64,000 nucleotides of DNA from contig JBAJFG010000034.1 in the NCBI GenBank assembly GCA_037903475.1, positions 248,001 to 312,000 on the forward strand, in the 5' to 3' direction. The stretch is from Ancylostoma caninum. Its lineage: Eukaryota > Nematoda > Chromadorea > Rhabditida > Ancylostomatidae. This document shows positions 1-13,060 of this stretch, one piece after another (the stretch's first letter is position 1; each line of letters starts with the position of its first letter). The translations under genes were made by a program, and so were the position numbers. Below the pieces are notes generated by a model. The model was given only the letters and a program-made list of their open reading frames with translations. It was not told the origin of the DNA and did not search any database.

Positions 1-1080
1 CAAGTGTAGTTCTAACGATGTGCTTCTAACGATGTGCTTACTATCTATAGAAGATTAACTCCTCTCGTCCCGAAATTGGAGTCATGTAGCGCGTCGGCTC
101 TCGGTGCACTGTCGATACACAGCGCACTGAGGTGCGAATTTTGAACGCGGGCTGAACTAAACTGAGTTTTTAATTTGGCCTAAAAGTAGGCTTGCAAAGG
201 ATAATGGAGTAGGATACTATTGTTGACCTTGATTCAGCCGAAAATGAACTTTTCACAACGAGGGCTGGATCTTTGCAAGGAGCTGGATTTGGTATCTTGG
301 ATTTAGGTTGGGCTTTTTTCGACTCGGTCACCGGTAATTTTGGAAAGTTTGGTGGATTACTAGTTCTCCTAAGAATTACCCCCAGTGAAAGTCGATGCGA
401 TTCTGTTTTCGCTGCCCTCATATTGTGACTCGTGCGACTTCTCCGCCCGTTTCTCCGGCTGCAGCAAATTCGCAACTCGGACAACGAACCCGAAAGCGAT
501 TAAGTAAACGAGCTGGCCGGTCGTTTGAGCAAAGTGCACCGCGTTGCCGTTGTTATATATTGTAAAACCGCGATCGAATTTTGACAAAATGAGTACGGAC
601 GCTCGTCTTCGCTGACAGCCGAACTTGTACTTCTAGAATTTCCGCCACCTATGGGCTAATTAATGAGCGAAAGTCGGCTTCAAAGATGTGGCATGGCTGA
701 TGAGCTTAGTTATTTTCCCAGGCGAACTTTTAGAAACGTCGTAACGTTCCACTTACCGCTTATTTCGCATAAGAATATGTGCCAATGTGCTCTCTAATCT
801 TCTGTCGCGGATGACTGCTATAAGTGGATTTGCGATGCAATGTACGGAGTAAGCGGCCATTTCGATTCCCATGATCGAGTCGACTTCCTGAAAAGAAACT
901 CGAGTGTCAATTCAACAACTCTACGACGCTAGATGTCCAAAGCTGACCTTGCTGCTCTTCTTCGACTCCCATAGAACCATCATTACTATGATAATGAACG
1001 AAAGACTGTTGAGTAGTAGCCAAAGTGCAGCTGTCGCTGATTCTTCCAGCATCCGGACGCGCTCAGGTTCCTTAATTTGA
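1..1080. other. Left-edge region, no firm gene
   Basis: Two overlapping minus-strand reading frames (about 170-590) are open for 70-105 codons, but I see no recognisable domain and no convincing pair of splice sites. They could be 3' exons of the receptor gene or chance frames. Nothing else stands out. Confidence 0.3.
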
Positions 1081-1307
1081 TTTTTGTTCAGACGAAATCA
1101 GGAAGCTGCTCATACAACTGCAGATTTTGTTTGGGTGTGACTTTGCCCTCTATAAATCCACAAGCCTTGTCGGATGTTTTCGTGGACAAATCCATAAAGG
1201 CTTGTCGGCCACTTGGCGCAACAATTAGTGGCCATGCCAAAGAAATGTCGGATTTGCATTTGACATACAACGCCGAACGAGGAAGCAGACGTGTATGCGG
1301 CACTCAC

Positions 1308-4044
1308 TTGAGATTGTGAGCGACTTCTGCTCAACAGGATGAGGTTCAGAGGATGAACAATGAGGTTGAGCAACAGGAAGACGGACAGGAGAGCGAGATG
1401 GAACGGCACTGCTAGGATGAGCGATCGTGACGTTCGAACGAGCAGGAAGTCAGCGAGGAGAAGAATAGCGACCAGAATCCAACTGCTGGCGAGAAGTCGC
1501 GACGACTGGCATCTGCAATTTGTTCGTGGATTGGTTTTCGTGGATTCTTTTCAGCTCATCCCATTAGCCTTTTGTGAAGAAATGACACTTTCAGACAAGA
1601 GTGGCCCCATAAACATGGTTATGTGATGGAAACACGCACAGGATGTGCTAAAATTAGGAGAGCTGTTAGAATGAGACGGAAACACAGCAAAACATAGGGT
1701 CCAGTCTCTCCCCAAGCAGCTCATATTGTCAAAACATCCTAGGATTGCGTGGATATTTGAACCCCTTCCTTGTTATTGAATACTTCCTGAATTTAGGTAA
1801 AAACGTATCCATTTTTGGACGCTGACAACCCAGTTCAGACTGAAAGTAGTTCTGAACCCTTTTACATGCCCTAAAACTACACTTTGTGACGTAGAGAAGC
1901 TGTCAGATCCCCGAATGTCTCTTCCCCCTCGGGCTTCAAAGTTCAGGAAGCAGAGAACGCCGAACATTCCTAGGATTCGTTGCTCTTGCACTTTGTCAAG
2001 TTCAAGAGGGCTAAGTCCAACTGGCTTAAACCGGCGTATTTACGCTTTCGGCGCCGAAGTCCTTAGAAATATGGAATTTCTTTTCTTTTCAGGATGGTTC
2101 TACATATGCTTAGCTAAACCCAACTTCTTTGCGGAATAAATAACTGCGCCTCGTTATGCATTAGCCCCGCCTTTACAGTATGGTGCAGATGCGGGCACAG
2201 AGTTAATCTCATCGTTTTTGACAGTTCTTTTTGGCCTTTTGGGGAAAAGATGTCGAGACCTCTGACATTTTCGCCCAGATGGCATAGGTTTTAGGCGGAA
2301 TCCAGGTGAATTAGGTGGTTTCAGGGCGTGATCAAGAATTAGATGGTAGTTATGCTGTTTGAAAGGATGAGCTTTAGTCTCTATTCTTTCAAGGATCCCA
2401 GGAATCTATCCTGAAAATTCTTTCAAACAACCAGTTAGAGGGTTGAATTGACTAGCAATTGTCCTTGGACAGCTTTTGCCTGATGTGTCGAGGGAAATTA
2501 TCGTTTTGAATGTGTTGTTCTGAAGTCAACACAGGATTTTAGCACCCCCCACCCCCACCCCTTCTCCATCCAGCTCCTTCCCTCTCTCTCTAGACTGAGC
2601 TGTTATTGGCAGTTAACATTGGTACTGCCTCAATTACTGCAGTAGTATGTTGTTAATGTTATGACTGCTAGCTGACTCGCTGCAAAAGAAAAACACTGAA
2701 GCCAACGCTGTTCGTTTGAGTCCACTCATCTGGCACAGAGGCAATTTTTTATATGTGTGTGCATTCGAGCGAGGAAAATACGCGAGGATCCGTGCTGGCG
2801 CTGAGTGAGTGACGAGGGGGAGGCGGTTTTCCATTCGCACAGAGTTATGCCATAATGCGCGAAGTGAGCGAGTATGTGTGTGTGTGATTTCTGAATAAGT
2901 CGCTGTCGTGCATATTCTCAAGGGGCGAGGATGGAAAGGAAGCAGCATACATCGGCGTTGAGAAGATTTATGTCGGGTCGGGTTATAGCTGCTGATGGGA
3001 TGGGCAGGGCATTATATTAGCATTTTGAGGAATTGCATGTGCAATCCAGGATGGTGTGAATCTTTCACACACGCGCACACATACACAAATACACAGATAA
3101 ACACATGCGGTTAACTTGTTTTCTCGGACATGAGGATAATGTTGTAAACAAGAAAAGCGCACGTCGCCTTTACGACCGCTATACGACACGCTTATAATTG
3201 TTGGCATGTTTCCTGAACATCGCACATGTGTTGACTCGCCGCGACGCAGCTGATTGAAAACTGAGCTTTGCGCGGGAAAATACAGTTTGAATATGTGCGT
3301 GTGTGTGTACAAAAGCACAGCAGCTGCAGAGTGAAACTTGTACAAACAGTTGTCAGAACTAGTTAGAAGAGTGCAGTAACTCACTTGGATAGATGATAGT
3401 TGTGTCGGGAAAGAGCATGTACGACTCCTATGGTGAGCAGACTGAGCAGGCTCACTGTGGAATTGAGGAGAACAGCAGCAGCATGCGCTCCGGATTGTTC
3501 CACACTGCTCCAGCCGTCACCCCATGAGCGAACTCGTTGCACGGCATCGCCATTCATGGACATCTGAGGAAGCGGTGTTGTTAGGAGAGAGGACTAGGAT
3601 ACATTGTAGGTGGCACTCACAAAGTTGTAGATGCCGTCGAATGAGCAGTGGACCACATCCTGGTAAGAAGGTGTAAGACTAAAGAAAATAGTGACTATAG
3701 CTGAGATGCAGTTGCAGAGCCAGAGGTTGCAGCTGAGTAGGTGAGTGGTGGAGTGCAGGTGTTTGTCGGATGAGATGGCGATCAGCACCAGCAGATTGAA
3801 GGCGAATATGAGCAGCGCGAGCAGGAAGTTGAACGCCGACGTCCACATGGATGAATCCGGGAGGCGGCTCTGCGACGAGTGTCCGCCGGGCGATGCAGGC
3901 GGCGACGGCGGTGGCGGTGGCGGCGGCGGCGGAGCGGAGAAGGTTGCGACGAAGTGTCTGAGCGAGATGAGGGCGTAGCGCCAGCGTGGCGACACTGCTC
4001 TCTGCGTTTTCGTTGAATTCGCAGTCCTCCTCCGGCCTATCGAT
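1308..4044 (-). CDS. Rhodopsin-like GPCR, partial gene model (three exons seen)
   Basis: Probable seven-transmembrane receptor at the plasma membrane; ligand unknown. Exon 3621-about 4044 encodes a proline-run N-terminus, TM1 (core LLALLIFAFNLLVLIAISS) and TM2 (LWLCNCISAIVTIFF), ending GIYNF before GTGAGT. Exon 3385-3563 (phase 0 in, phase 2 out) carries a TM3-like stretch ending SLLTIGVVHALSRH, where family A receptors have LLTI...RY. Exon 1308-1512 carries TM6 (WILVAILLLADFLLV) and TM7 with HPLNL in place of NPxxY, then a basic tail and GTGAGT. I could not find the TM4-TM5 exon in 1513-3384, and both ends are unresolved. An in-frame ATG at 3848-3846 would leave almost no extracellular N-terminus, so an upstream exon is likely. 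A possible C-terminal exon ends LYEQLPDFV at a stop near 1088. No subfamily is assigned. Confidence 0.6.
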
Positions 4045-4079
4045 CACCAGCCTCGCGCTAGCCTCCTGAGCGTCATGAA

Positions 4080-6840
4080 GCGGCCGCTCTTAAAATTGTT
4101 TCCAATGAGGTTAGCGTGCGTTTTTTGAGTTAACCACCACCACTCTACGCCAGATTATACATAAGTGGACGTTGCGCCCTAGCGTTCTGACTAGTTTCAC
4201 CCCCGAGAGCGAAATGATGTCCGTAGCAAATGGTGTCTGCAGTGTGATGCACTCTCGTGTAGTCTTGGATTTCAAATCCTACTTCATTCTTTATGTGCGC
4301 ACTTCATTTCCCATGCTCTAGCTTGCGTCAGCGAGTAGGAGAAGAGGGTGACTGTTCCGTTTTTTTTCCAGCTTCTGCCTAGATGTTCTCCATGGTGCAC
4401 ATAACCATTTACTGTAGATGTGAATTAGATCTCTCTTCTGCTTCGTTAACATACAGTGGTGCTTGGATTTTTCTTCCAAATATTCGAACAATCGCGATTT
4501 GCTTGTTCCAAAACCACTGGATTATAGGAATGCTAGGATTTTGCAAATTATTCAGTTACTGAAATTAGATTATCGGACACTTACCACTCGTGTCAGACCC
4601 TGGTGAAACAGTGTATAGAAAACCGCTGTTCCAGGATCTTACCGGGGAAGAACAGGTCATCTTTGACCTGAGGTGACTAACATCTTTTCAACAATTTTTG
4701 GCTGTTTCTTCTCAAGTTCAAAAAGGCAAAACGGCCTGACGCAACGCCCTGGGGTAGTGAATGTCCGTAAACGCTGAAATTACTGCACTATACAGTTCCC
4801 AGTTAATATTTTGACAGATTTTGGCACTAGAGCAATTTTTTCACCACTAGTTTGGAACAAGGCGATGGCTGGAATTTTCGGAATCTCGACGTTCTTTTTT
4901 GTATTTGTAGGATAACAAAGAATTCACATTTTCATATCATGGATTTTTGTTTGAGATGTAGCATAAACCTCAGATGGATCATGGCTTCAGGATAGACTAT
5001 AGATCTGCTCGCAATTTAGGATTCTGGAATGATTTATGGAATGACTCAAACTAGATGTAAGGTTATAAACACGCAATGAGATGTTTGTTAGCGGGGGGGG
5101 GGGGAGAGAAAGGAGGAACAGGAATTTTTGATGAGCATGTCTCACGAGCATCTGACGTTGGTTGTTTAGAGCCATGTGCCTGAAATTATTGCCCATGTAC
5201 GAAGGTTTTTTGCGTTCATAGAAGTTTAAAAAATTGATTTCTGAACTTTCGAGTTCCGAACTATTGCTCAAAAGGGTCATGTGCGGAAAAGAACACATCG
5301 TAAGGTTTTTGAAAATATGTATCAGTTCAAAGGGCTAAAAATCAAGCTTCTGGTGGTTATTTGACGCTATTCTCCGAATTCTATGAAAAACCCGATAGTA
5401 GACGAGAAGGATTGATTGTTTGGGGTTTGATTATGGGAATAATCCTAGCTATAGTTTTTACCCATGGTCTCACTTCACTTGCAGCCTACAGGAATTGGGC
5501 CAAAATCTTCCAATATGATCTTGCAGACGGAACCTATCCTATATCAAGCGGGCTATAAACAAAAAGCTGTCTTCGCAATTATATTCCACCGGTTGACATT
5601 GGGTCAGACTTTTTTCCCCACTGTTACTGCTGCTAATTACGTTTTCAGAAAGGTGGCAGCTGGCTGAAATTGCACCAGAAGTTTAAAGTGTCATCAGACA
5701 GGATGTCAGACAATACTTTCAGACGCAATTTAACACCTCGCTAAGAGGCATCGGCGTCTTGTTTCACAAGTGTTTGCATAGTGGACAAAAAGGGGCGTTT
5801 GTTATCCATTTCCTGCCTCATTGTCGCGCCAAGAGCTCGTCAGTCAAGGAGTTCATAGAAAAAAGACACTAGAATAAACACTCTTTCTCAATGGAAAGTG
5901 GTTTGAGTGTTTTGGTGCTCGAAGAGTCGCCGTCAACCCCGGATTTGAAGGTTTTTCAGGATCACTAGGGGATAATTTTAAGAAAACGTGGTGTCCTGTG
6001 TAAAGCCCTTTAATGGTGTCAATTTGTTAATTTATACAGTTATATTTACAAAAATAGAGCCTCTGGGTACAAAGTATATGGAATGCCTTCTTTAAGGGTA
6101 AATTTGGGGAATTTTTTCTCATTTGGGAGCTGTTTCCTCTTTGGGAATTGGTTTTTGATCTTGATTTTTCGGCCCATTAGATTTCGCAACCACCAAATTG
6201 ATTTACAGAGCCTCTTTTCATGGGGTTTCAAACAAGTTTTTCGGAAAGTCTATTACTGGTTTGGGAGACCCATAATTGAGACTAATAATCCACTCATTGT
6301 GTTCATGTTTACCACAGTGTTACAAAAAAGTTTTCGCACATGCTCAGCTGCCTTGAATAGAAATTTGGCCAACTGGATTTTGGCTTGGTATAAAACTAGA
6401 TAATCAGAATGAATTATGTAAGTAATAATAAGAATGAAGGGGTAAAACAAAATAATTGCAAACGCATGCATCATATCCTCTGGGAAGACAAAGTTCCTAA
6501 AATACTTGTTTGGCGGTGAATGTTGGCTACCTGTCGTGTGGGAAATGTTCTCAAGCAATGACACTAGGTCACCAAAGGATACTTTCGAAGTTATTGAATC
6601 ACCTATTGGACTTAACTTGTCGGCACAGCATAGCGTTCTAGCGAACGCATATTGTATGTTTAAGAATAGGAAGGGTGGTTTCTTAAGGATGTCCGAAAAA
6701 TAACACTAAAGCGGCAAAGCTAGGAGCGGAAACGTATTCTTAGTGCAGTTTCATCCTTGAAAAAAAAAACTAGCGTCATTGTCGTGATTCACATCATCGC
6801 TTGGTCCATAACAGTGTTACTGGAAACTGCTTAGAATTCA
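4080..6840. other. Intergenic, mostly no recognisable feature
   Basis: AT-rich unique-looking sequence with a 12-base G run at 5093-5104. Short open frames with one hydrophobic segment occur at 5361-5558 (plus) and 6253-6564 (minus; the frame continues after a TTTTAG acceptor into a segment with core AIILFYPFILIITYII). Neither has a closed exon model or a family I recognise, so I do not call them genes. Confidence 0.35.
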
Positions 6841-7092
6841 AGTGATTTCTGAGGTGTGGAGCGCTGTACCAGGAAACTGGTGCGACCCTGCTCAGCGATT
6901 GGCTAATCCATCCGAATTGCCTATTGCAGAGCTCGGCCGCTCCGCCTATTCCCGGTATCAACGCTTCCCTTTTTACTCTTTACTCTCTATCGTTGTAGTC
7001 TACTATTCCCAGAAATTCCGTTTTTTCTTCTGTTATCCATAGACCATCGATATTATCTTGTATGTACAGTCTCTATCAAACTCTTTTTTTTT

Positions 7093-7287
7093 TTGACTGG
7101 ATATTTCAACTTGAGTGCAAATGGGTGCCTTATTCACCCATCTTTTGTCTCTCATCGAGAACTAGCCCCCAGTGAGCCTCTCATTCGGAATGATCCTGGA
7201 GATTGTAAGCAATGTGGGGCTTTCCTTCGGCCCTTCCGTGACACTTTCGATGCCCTACCTTCAGCTTTCATTTTCTTTGTTACATAG
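7093..7287 (+). CDS. Possible exon with a CxxC motif
   Basis: A plus-strand frame contains DPGDCKQCGAFLRPF, which loosely resembles the first half of the Sec23/Sec24 zinc finger (CxxC followed by a Y/F-x-NPF-like stretch). The second CxxC is not visible and I could not fix exon borders. It lies just upstream of the plus-strand exons at 7429-7932 and may belong to the same gene. This is a weak call. Confidence 0.2.
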   Translation: MTGYFNLSANGCLIHPSFVSHRELAPSEPLIRNDPGDCKQCGAFLRPFRDTFDALPSAFIFFVT

Positions 7288-7428
7288 TCCTAGCTAGTCA
7301 TTAGTTCGTATATAAGCGCCTCATTTGAATTTGTCTACGTTCCATCGAAGGTGTATGAATAGATCCACAGTTTATTTGATCATGAATGACATTTTACAAC
7401 TTTCTAAGGCTTATTTCAATTGTTTCAG

Positions 7429-7932
7429 CGTGCGCCCAGCAACCTAGTCCGATCTTCAAATGCCAGCCAAATCTCCTTGCCACCTTCTACACTACCGCTC
7501 GAATACGAACAAGCGACACTGCTCAATCCTAAGCAGTACTTTGAACTTGTAAGCATACCAACAGCTGAAGAATCTAGCTTTCTCAGTTTTAGCTCTTTTT
7601 ATTTCAGCTTACAAAGATCAGAAAATGTAAGGAAGTGGCTGCGTTGATGAAACAATTCTCAGTCGGGGTGAGGTCATTCGACGATGTATTAAAACGACTG
7701 GAAGAGATGCTTCTACCAGCATTTCCAGCTGCGTTCCTAGGTGAGCCAGCTCGTCTGTTTGCTAGCCCTCTTTTTGCTTTCAAGAAGTCCTCCCTTGAAA
7801 AATTAAAGTTAATGAGTTCTGCAAAGTTTTTTATTGCCTGTATTTTTCACAGGTACTTACTGTATAATCGAGAAGCCGGAACAGAAGCAGCTGTTGGTCC
7901 AACGTGCTCTAGCGTTAAATCTGAAATTGTGA
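7429..7932 (+). CDS. 3' end of an unrecognised plus-strand gene (three exons)
   Basis: Three exons close perfectly: 7429-7548 (phase 0, after TTTCAG), 7608-7740 (after TTTCAG, ending G|GTGAGC) and 7853-7932 (after TTTTTCACAG, ending at TGA). The encoded C-terminus is about 110 residues. It has a Ser/Pro-rich start, then LNPKQYFELLTKIRKCKEVA, a helical stretch SFDDVLKRLEEMLLPAFPAA, and the tail RALALNLKL. Helices with regular charge suggest a folded cytosolic protein. I do not recognise the family. The 5' exons lie upstream and were not resolved. Confidence 0.55.
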
Positions 7933-7939
7933 ACGTTGT

Positions 7940-9130
7940 ACTTGTAAATCTTGAGAATGTACAACAGTAAAGCTCGATGTTCTTCTTATTTTCCTTCCAT
8001 GGTTTTGTCGGGTTGCTATTACTGGTGAATTTTGTCTTAAATAGCTTACTAGTTCTATCCATGAGCCCGAGTTCTGGTGAAATTACTGCCATAGGAATAA
8101 AGATTGGTAAGATTTGTTTGTGTTGTATTGTTCGCTATCCAGACTTTTGCGATGCCGTAGTGCATGTGAAGCACATAGCTAGAATCATTATAAGTTTTGG
8201 AAAACTTTTTTAAAAGCTAAAGAAGATTGAATCCCAATTTTTTTTTCAACCATGGAAGTCTGCACAATCCCTAGGTGGCTGGTGACAACATCCTGTTCCC
8301 CTCTACTTCTGCTTCAGTGCTTCTACTGTTCAGTCCTGTTCCTTGAGGCATTCTGCTCTGGATCTCAGCCGTCCTCCACGGATCCTTGCATTCCATCCGG
8401 TTTTTTTTTGCGGAAGCCTAATGGACAACTTAAAAAGTTTTCAGTCAGAAATGTTGACAGATGATTGCCTGCGACGTCGGAACGGCTCAGAACTAGGCTT
8501 TTTTTGTGCTTCTTCAAAGATTTTTCTATGTGCATTGTGGTTTCAGAATCTTTTGTGGGAGTCAGCTCAATTATTATTCACATGGCTCGCCCAGCTATTT
8601 ATGAAAATCAGGCCATTTCTAAACCAAACCAGCAGCAAAAAGTTACCTCAATAAAAGCTTTTCGCACCTATGAATGCATACTTGTTTATATAAGGCAGCT
8701 AGTTGCCTGTTATATAGATTTTTGCTCTCAATTGGGTCATTTTGGGACGATAGAAAGGAGTACTACATCGAATATTGCTATTATAGAAGAAGGGAGAAAA
8801 GAAAGAAGATGGAAAAGCGAAGAGAAATCAGGAGAGATTGAAAACGAAGAGAACACATCTTTCAGGTCTTTCAGGTCCTCATTATTATCAGATCAAATAC
8901 ATAATGTAAGCTTGTAAGTCTAACAGTTGTCACGACTGTCAATTGTCACCTGCTAAATTGACAAGGTACGAAAAAAGTAAAGAAGCATGACAAGAGAGGG
9001 AAAAAGACAGGAGCGCCCCTGAGGGAAAAAGAAGCATTCTTGAAGATTCTAGCATTTGTTGGAGGCAAGGATCTGCTGTTTTTTGATCCCATAAACTAGA
9101 AAGTCGAGATTGTGCGGCTCGAAATTATCG
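7940..9130. other. Downstream intergenic region
   Basis: No supportable gene. A plus frame at about 8465-8917 is open for 150 codons with a basic/acidic C-terminal half (RKERRWKSEEKSGEIENEEN), but it has no clear start, splice context or family. Low-complexity A/G-rich sequence dominates 8780-9060. Confidence 0.3.
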
Positions 9131-9135
9131 AAATT

Positions 9136-9380
9136 GCTTGCATCAAAGTCGGTCTAGTTTGCTGCGTCGCAGCACCTATGCGACGCGACAGACCAGCCGG
9201 ACACTGCTGTTGCTGAGCAGTGTTCTCCACCATTTTCTATGCATCTTTGTCTTCATTCCGAAATGCTTGGGTGAAAACATAAGCAGAACAGCGCCCATTA
9301 GCCACAGCTCCCAGTTGGCCTACCCTATCGCGTGGCTGGTGCGGCGCGGAAGACCGGACGGGCGGTATTCTGTGATGCAA
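9136..9380. mobile_element. Short inverted-repeat element (GCATCACAGAAT family), copy 1
   Basis: Left end resembles TTGCATCA..GTCGGTCT. The right end reads GACGGGCGGTATTCTGTGAT followed by GCAA, the inverted form of the family's left end seen in the 30.9, 43.7, 45.7, 51.0 and 53.4 kb copies. It is non-coding. Copies are scattered in introns and between genes. Confidence 0.5.
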
Positions 9381-9399
9381 TAGTGATTGATCAGCACTG

Positions 9400-10139
9400 T
9401 ATGTGACAGAAATGATACGTAGTGGTACAAATACTACACGCCGTAGTGAAGTTGAGGACGTAGCAACTACTTCGGGTAATTGGGGATTACAATTCAAGGA
9501 TTTATCCGAATTCCACCTCCACATATGCTAAGGGATGAGAAACAACCAGAGGAATACCATACACAGCAGTAGCATGAACAACCGGATGAAGAAAGGAATC
9601 GGACAGCAATAGAGCTTAAATAATTTAAAATCACATTCACAGGAGAAATACCAGCACATATTCACAGGCAGTTGCTCACATAAAGTAAGCAGTAATAGAC
9701 AAATAACCATATGAAAACCAACAGCTATATAAAGCAGAAGCTGCTGCAAAACAAACAAAACTGGCCAGAAAAGCCAGCTACGAGCGACAATCGCAACAAT
9801 TACAAAATGATTATACATGAAATTTGATAAATTAAATGATGACCTGAACAAATGGCTAGTAAGTAGCTTAGGCAGTAGCTTACATAAGGTGACACAACAT
9901 TTTTAATTTAATGATATTCACAAAGCAAGGGGCGAGGAGAAACAAAGACAAAGGATACGGAAAGCTTTGAGGAAAAGTGAAGAGAAAACTTTCGAAGAGG
10001 AAATGATGGGCAGAAGAACTGCAAGGTAATAATGGAAAAAGGGAAAAGCAAATGGTACATGAGCTGGAATAAATATCCAGGAAAAAGCTATGGATTCATA
10101 GCAAACCTTGGTCTTGAGCTGGGTAGAGCGAGTCGTTAC
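9400..10139. other. Region between repeat element and orphan exon
   Basis: A minus-strand frame at 9528-9851 encodes a very hydrophobic chain after a TTGTTCAG acceptor. Similar hydrophobic chance frames occur in the non-coding last exons of the gene family, so I read this as 3' untranslated-type sequence, not a membrane protein gene. An ATTAAA on the minus strand near 9901-9906 could be a poly(A) signal for the exon at 10140-10265. Confidence 0.3.
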
Positions 10140-10265
10140 TCATTGCTCGATATCTATTTCACTCTCTTCCATGTCTTCATCGTCGTCATCTAGGAAAGCA
10201 TGAGCATGTTCACAGTCCAACGGCAGTTCCGGAAGTTCATCGTGCTGCTCGAGAATTTCGTACGC
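10140..10265 (-). CDS. Orphan acidic terminal exon
   Basis: After a TTTTTCTAG acceptor the minus strand is open in phase 0 for 41 codons and then stops with TGA. The peptide starts AYEILEQHDELPELPL and ends in a strongly acidic tail (DDDDEDMEESEIDIEQ). Its start resembles EAYEVVTEDE in the terminal exon of G7 (14497-14604), and both are phase 0. It may therefore be an alternative or duplicated last exon of G7, with the retrotransposon inserted between them, or the end of another gene. No upstream exon was found. Confidence 0.4.
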   Translation of the reverse strand, partial: AYEILEQHDELPELPLDCEHAHAFLDDDDEDMEESEIDIEQ

Positions 10266-10559
10266 CTAGAAAAATGACTTTGGTGATTCTTTACAGTCGA
10301 ACTTGCGAGCAAGTTGTTGCTTGCTTTTCTTTCATACAGAGGGGGGTCGCGTTTTCGTGTAATAGCGTGCAGTCGAGAAAGTAGAAATATTGTATTCCGT
10401 GAGGAAGCAGCAAACAGTTATTTGAAGTTCCCTGTACAGCTTCTAGTTCTATAGTTCTAAATATAAAACTATAAGTCTCACACTATGGTCACTAGAAACA
10501 ACTCTCCTCTTCAGCTGGTTTCAAATTTTGTACTCTTTCGAACATAGAAGTTTAAACCT

Positions 10560-13060
10560 GCAGCGCTGCACGGCGAGAGCATTACTGAGGATATCGTGGT
10601 CAACAAAAACTGCTGTCGCATCAGGACTCTTCCAGGTACTGGATCAACTGATTCTCTGAAGATCCGTCAGATGAAATTTCTGACCCAAGGTACTTGAACA
10701 TTTCCGTTCTCGGTAATTCTACGCCGTCTATGCTTCGCTTATGGTACCGGGCTGATCCACGCTGGTTGTTAAATACTTCGTGTTCCTGACATTAAGACGT
10801 AGGTCGAATAGTGCAAGTCGGTCTAAGCTTGTGTCAACCGCCCGAGTTCTTGCCTGTCTTTGGACGTGAGCATGACGTTTACGTACAGCGGTGTCCACGG
10901 CGTGGGTTTCTACAGATCCCGTGTTACAACATCCATCACCACAAGGAAGAGGAGCGGAGACAGAGCAGAGCCTTGGTGCGCACCAACGAAAATGGGGAAG
11001 TCCTCGACGTGCCGGCAGCCACCTGCACGTGACTTCTTGAACTGGAGTAAAGAATCCGATCCCATTCGATAAGTTCTTTAGGAAAGCCATGCTGCCGAAG
11101 AGCGTACCAGATGATTTCATGGGGCAGAGGTCAAATGGCTTTTCCAGATCAAGGAAGGCGAGATGCAGCGGCATTTGTTTCTCACGGTGCTTCTCGACCA
11201 AGAGACGTGCAGCATATATGGCATCAGTGGTGCCGCATCCGGCTACAAATCCGCATTGGTTAGTGGAGAGCCGCACAATATCGCGAATCCTGCGGTCGAT
11301 GACATGCTCAGAAACCTTAATGGTGTGGTACAGGAGGCGAATAGGTCGATAGTTAGCATAGTCAGCGGTACTGCCTTTGCGCTTTCATATCCGAATTGTG
11401 GTGCTTCGTTGTCCAACCGTAGGCACTCTTTTTTCCGCCACTATCTGGTTGAAGGACCTCACCAGCCAGTCAGCAGATCTCAAGCATTGTGACTTCCACA
11501 GATCCACTGCCACTTCAACGGGACTAGTCACTTTATGTGACATCATTTGTCTCAGTGCTGCCTCCGTCTTCTCGGCAGTAATTACCTGCAGAGGCCCACA
11601 GATTGGCAAGACATATGGAATTGGTGGGTGGGCGGATTCCTCCGTCGAGACTTTCTCGAATTAATCGCGCAATCACTTCATCGCCTCCCTGCCGTCTATT
11701 AGAAGGTGGCCATGCTCGTCGTTGACGCCGTGAAACTTTTCGATATCTTTCATCTGACGTTTACGGGATTTCGCGAGCCGGTATATCAGCCGTTCGCCCT
11801 TCTTCGTGTCCAGCTTCTTTCCGACAACAGCATAATGTGTGGCTTTCGCCACTGCCACAACCCTTTTCGCTGCTCTCTTCACTTCGCAGTATTTGCGCCA
11901 TCGGTCAGCCATCTTGCTGTCGGGGAAGGCATGGCACATACGCTTTTTCTCCCGAACCGTCGACTTCACTTCGTCCGTCCATAGTCAAAGCTGCTTGTCG
12001 GTCTTCCTTTGACCCAATTTAGTCGTATAAATTCAGGCCGCGCTGCCTCTACGACCACATATGCTGCATTCCGCCAAGTTTCCTCAACACTCGTCATTGG
12101 CGGTAGCTGATCGCGAGATATGACCGCAGCCTCCTCCTGCTTTAGTCTTCACCACTTGACTCTAGCTTGTCCGCATATCTCCTCGTACTTCCTCTTTGGT
12201 AGAGTGATTTTTAATGCACAGATCAGCGGTCGATGTTGTGTCGCTGCCGTCTCTTATGGTACAACCTTCACGACCGTCACTAGCTTTCGATCTTGACGAC
12301 GCAAAAGTACATAGTCCGTCTGCGTCTTCGTGTTGCCGCTGTAGAAGGAAAAAAAGATGGAATGTGCGTTTTTGAAACCATGTGTTCGTTATGACGAGGT
12401 TGTGAGACTCGGCGTATTCGAGAATTCGTTCACCATCTTCGTTGCATGTCCCGTAGCCGGACCCATCATGACCATTGTAGTCGCTTTTCGTTGCTCCCAC
12501 GTGACCATCAGGGTCTCCCGCAACGACAGTCGTATCCTCCTTCGGTACCTCCGGTGTCTTCTCATCGAGCAACGCCCAGAAGTCGTCCTCGATCCGCTCA
12601 GAACAGCCAGCTTGTGGAGCGTATGCCGAGAAGAAGTGGAGCTGCACTTCAACAGTGGCGATAACAATTTTCATAAGCCAACCATCGAAACGCTGGACTT
12701 CTGCTACTGCGTCTCGGTAGCGTTCGAAACCATGACTCCGACGCCACTTCTGGTACCTGCACTGCCATGGTAGGCGAGTTTGGAACCACAACCTATGACT
12801 TACTGCCTGATCATCTTGTCTACTGAACCGCTCCAGTGCGGCTGCTAGCTCGCACAAGCGGCCTCTCGTGCCGACGTTCAAAGTCGCAATCCGCGTCTTG
12901 GCTACGTTGTCCTCCTTAACGAATCTTCTGCATGTCCCCCCGATGCCGCCGTTTGCGAAGCATCGGGGACCCCCACATACTTTTCATATTAACCGGGCCC
13001 CGAAAGTGCGCGTCGACTCCCGTGTACGCCGTAGTTTTCTTCTCAGGCACAATTGACGTC
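10560..13060 (-). mobile_element. RTE-type non-LTR retrotransposon, decayed
   Basis: Reading on the minus strand, 12.9-12.2 kb encodes an apurinic-type endonuclease (starts near KTRIATLNVGTRGR; contains SAYAPQAGCSE and VAGDPDGHVG). The segment 12.0-10.7 kb encodes reverse transcriptase (NQCGFVAGCGTTDAIYAARL, then motif A-like HLAFLDLEKPFDLCP). The polymerase motif expected as YADDVML reads LYVNVMLTSKDR near 10.9 kb, so both catalytic aspartates are lost. Further down, MFKYLGSEISSDGSS matches the conserved KYLGS region, after which homology fades near 10.56 kb, so the C-terminal part appears truncated. Several frameshifts split the ORF. It is a dead copy. No target-site duplication was identified. 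Confidence 0.85.

Noticed and set aside
3679..4047. 122-codon minus-strand frame starting MIDRPEEDCE
   Set aside because: It overlaps the receptor exon in another frame. The alternative frame has clear TM1-TM2 and splices in phase with the TM3 exon.
5361..5558. Small plus-strand frame with one hydrophobic helix
   Set aside because: No splice or start context and no family match; a single helix in AT-rich DNA is expected by chance.
11089..11664. Plus-strand frames within the retrotransposon
   Set aside because: They are antisense to the reverse transcriptase region read on the minus strand.
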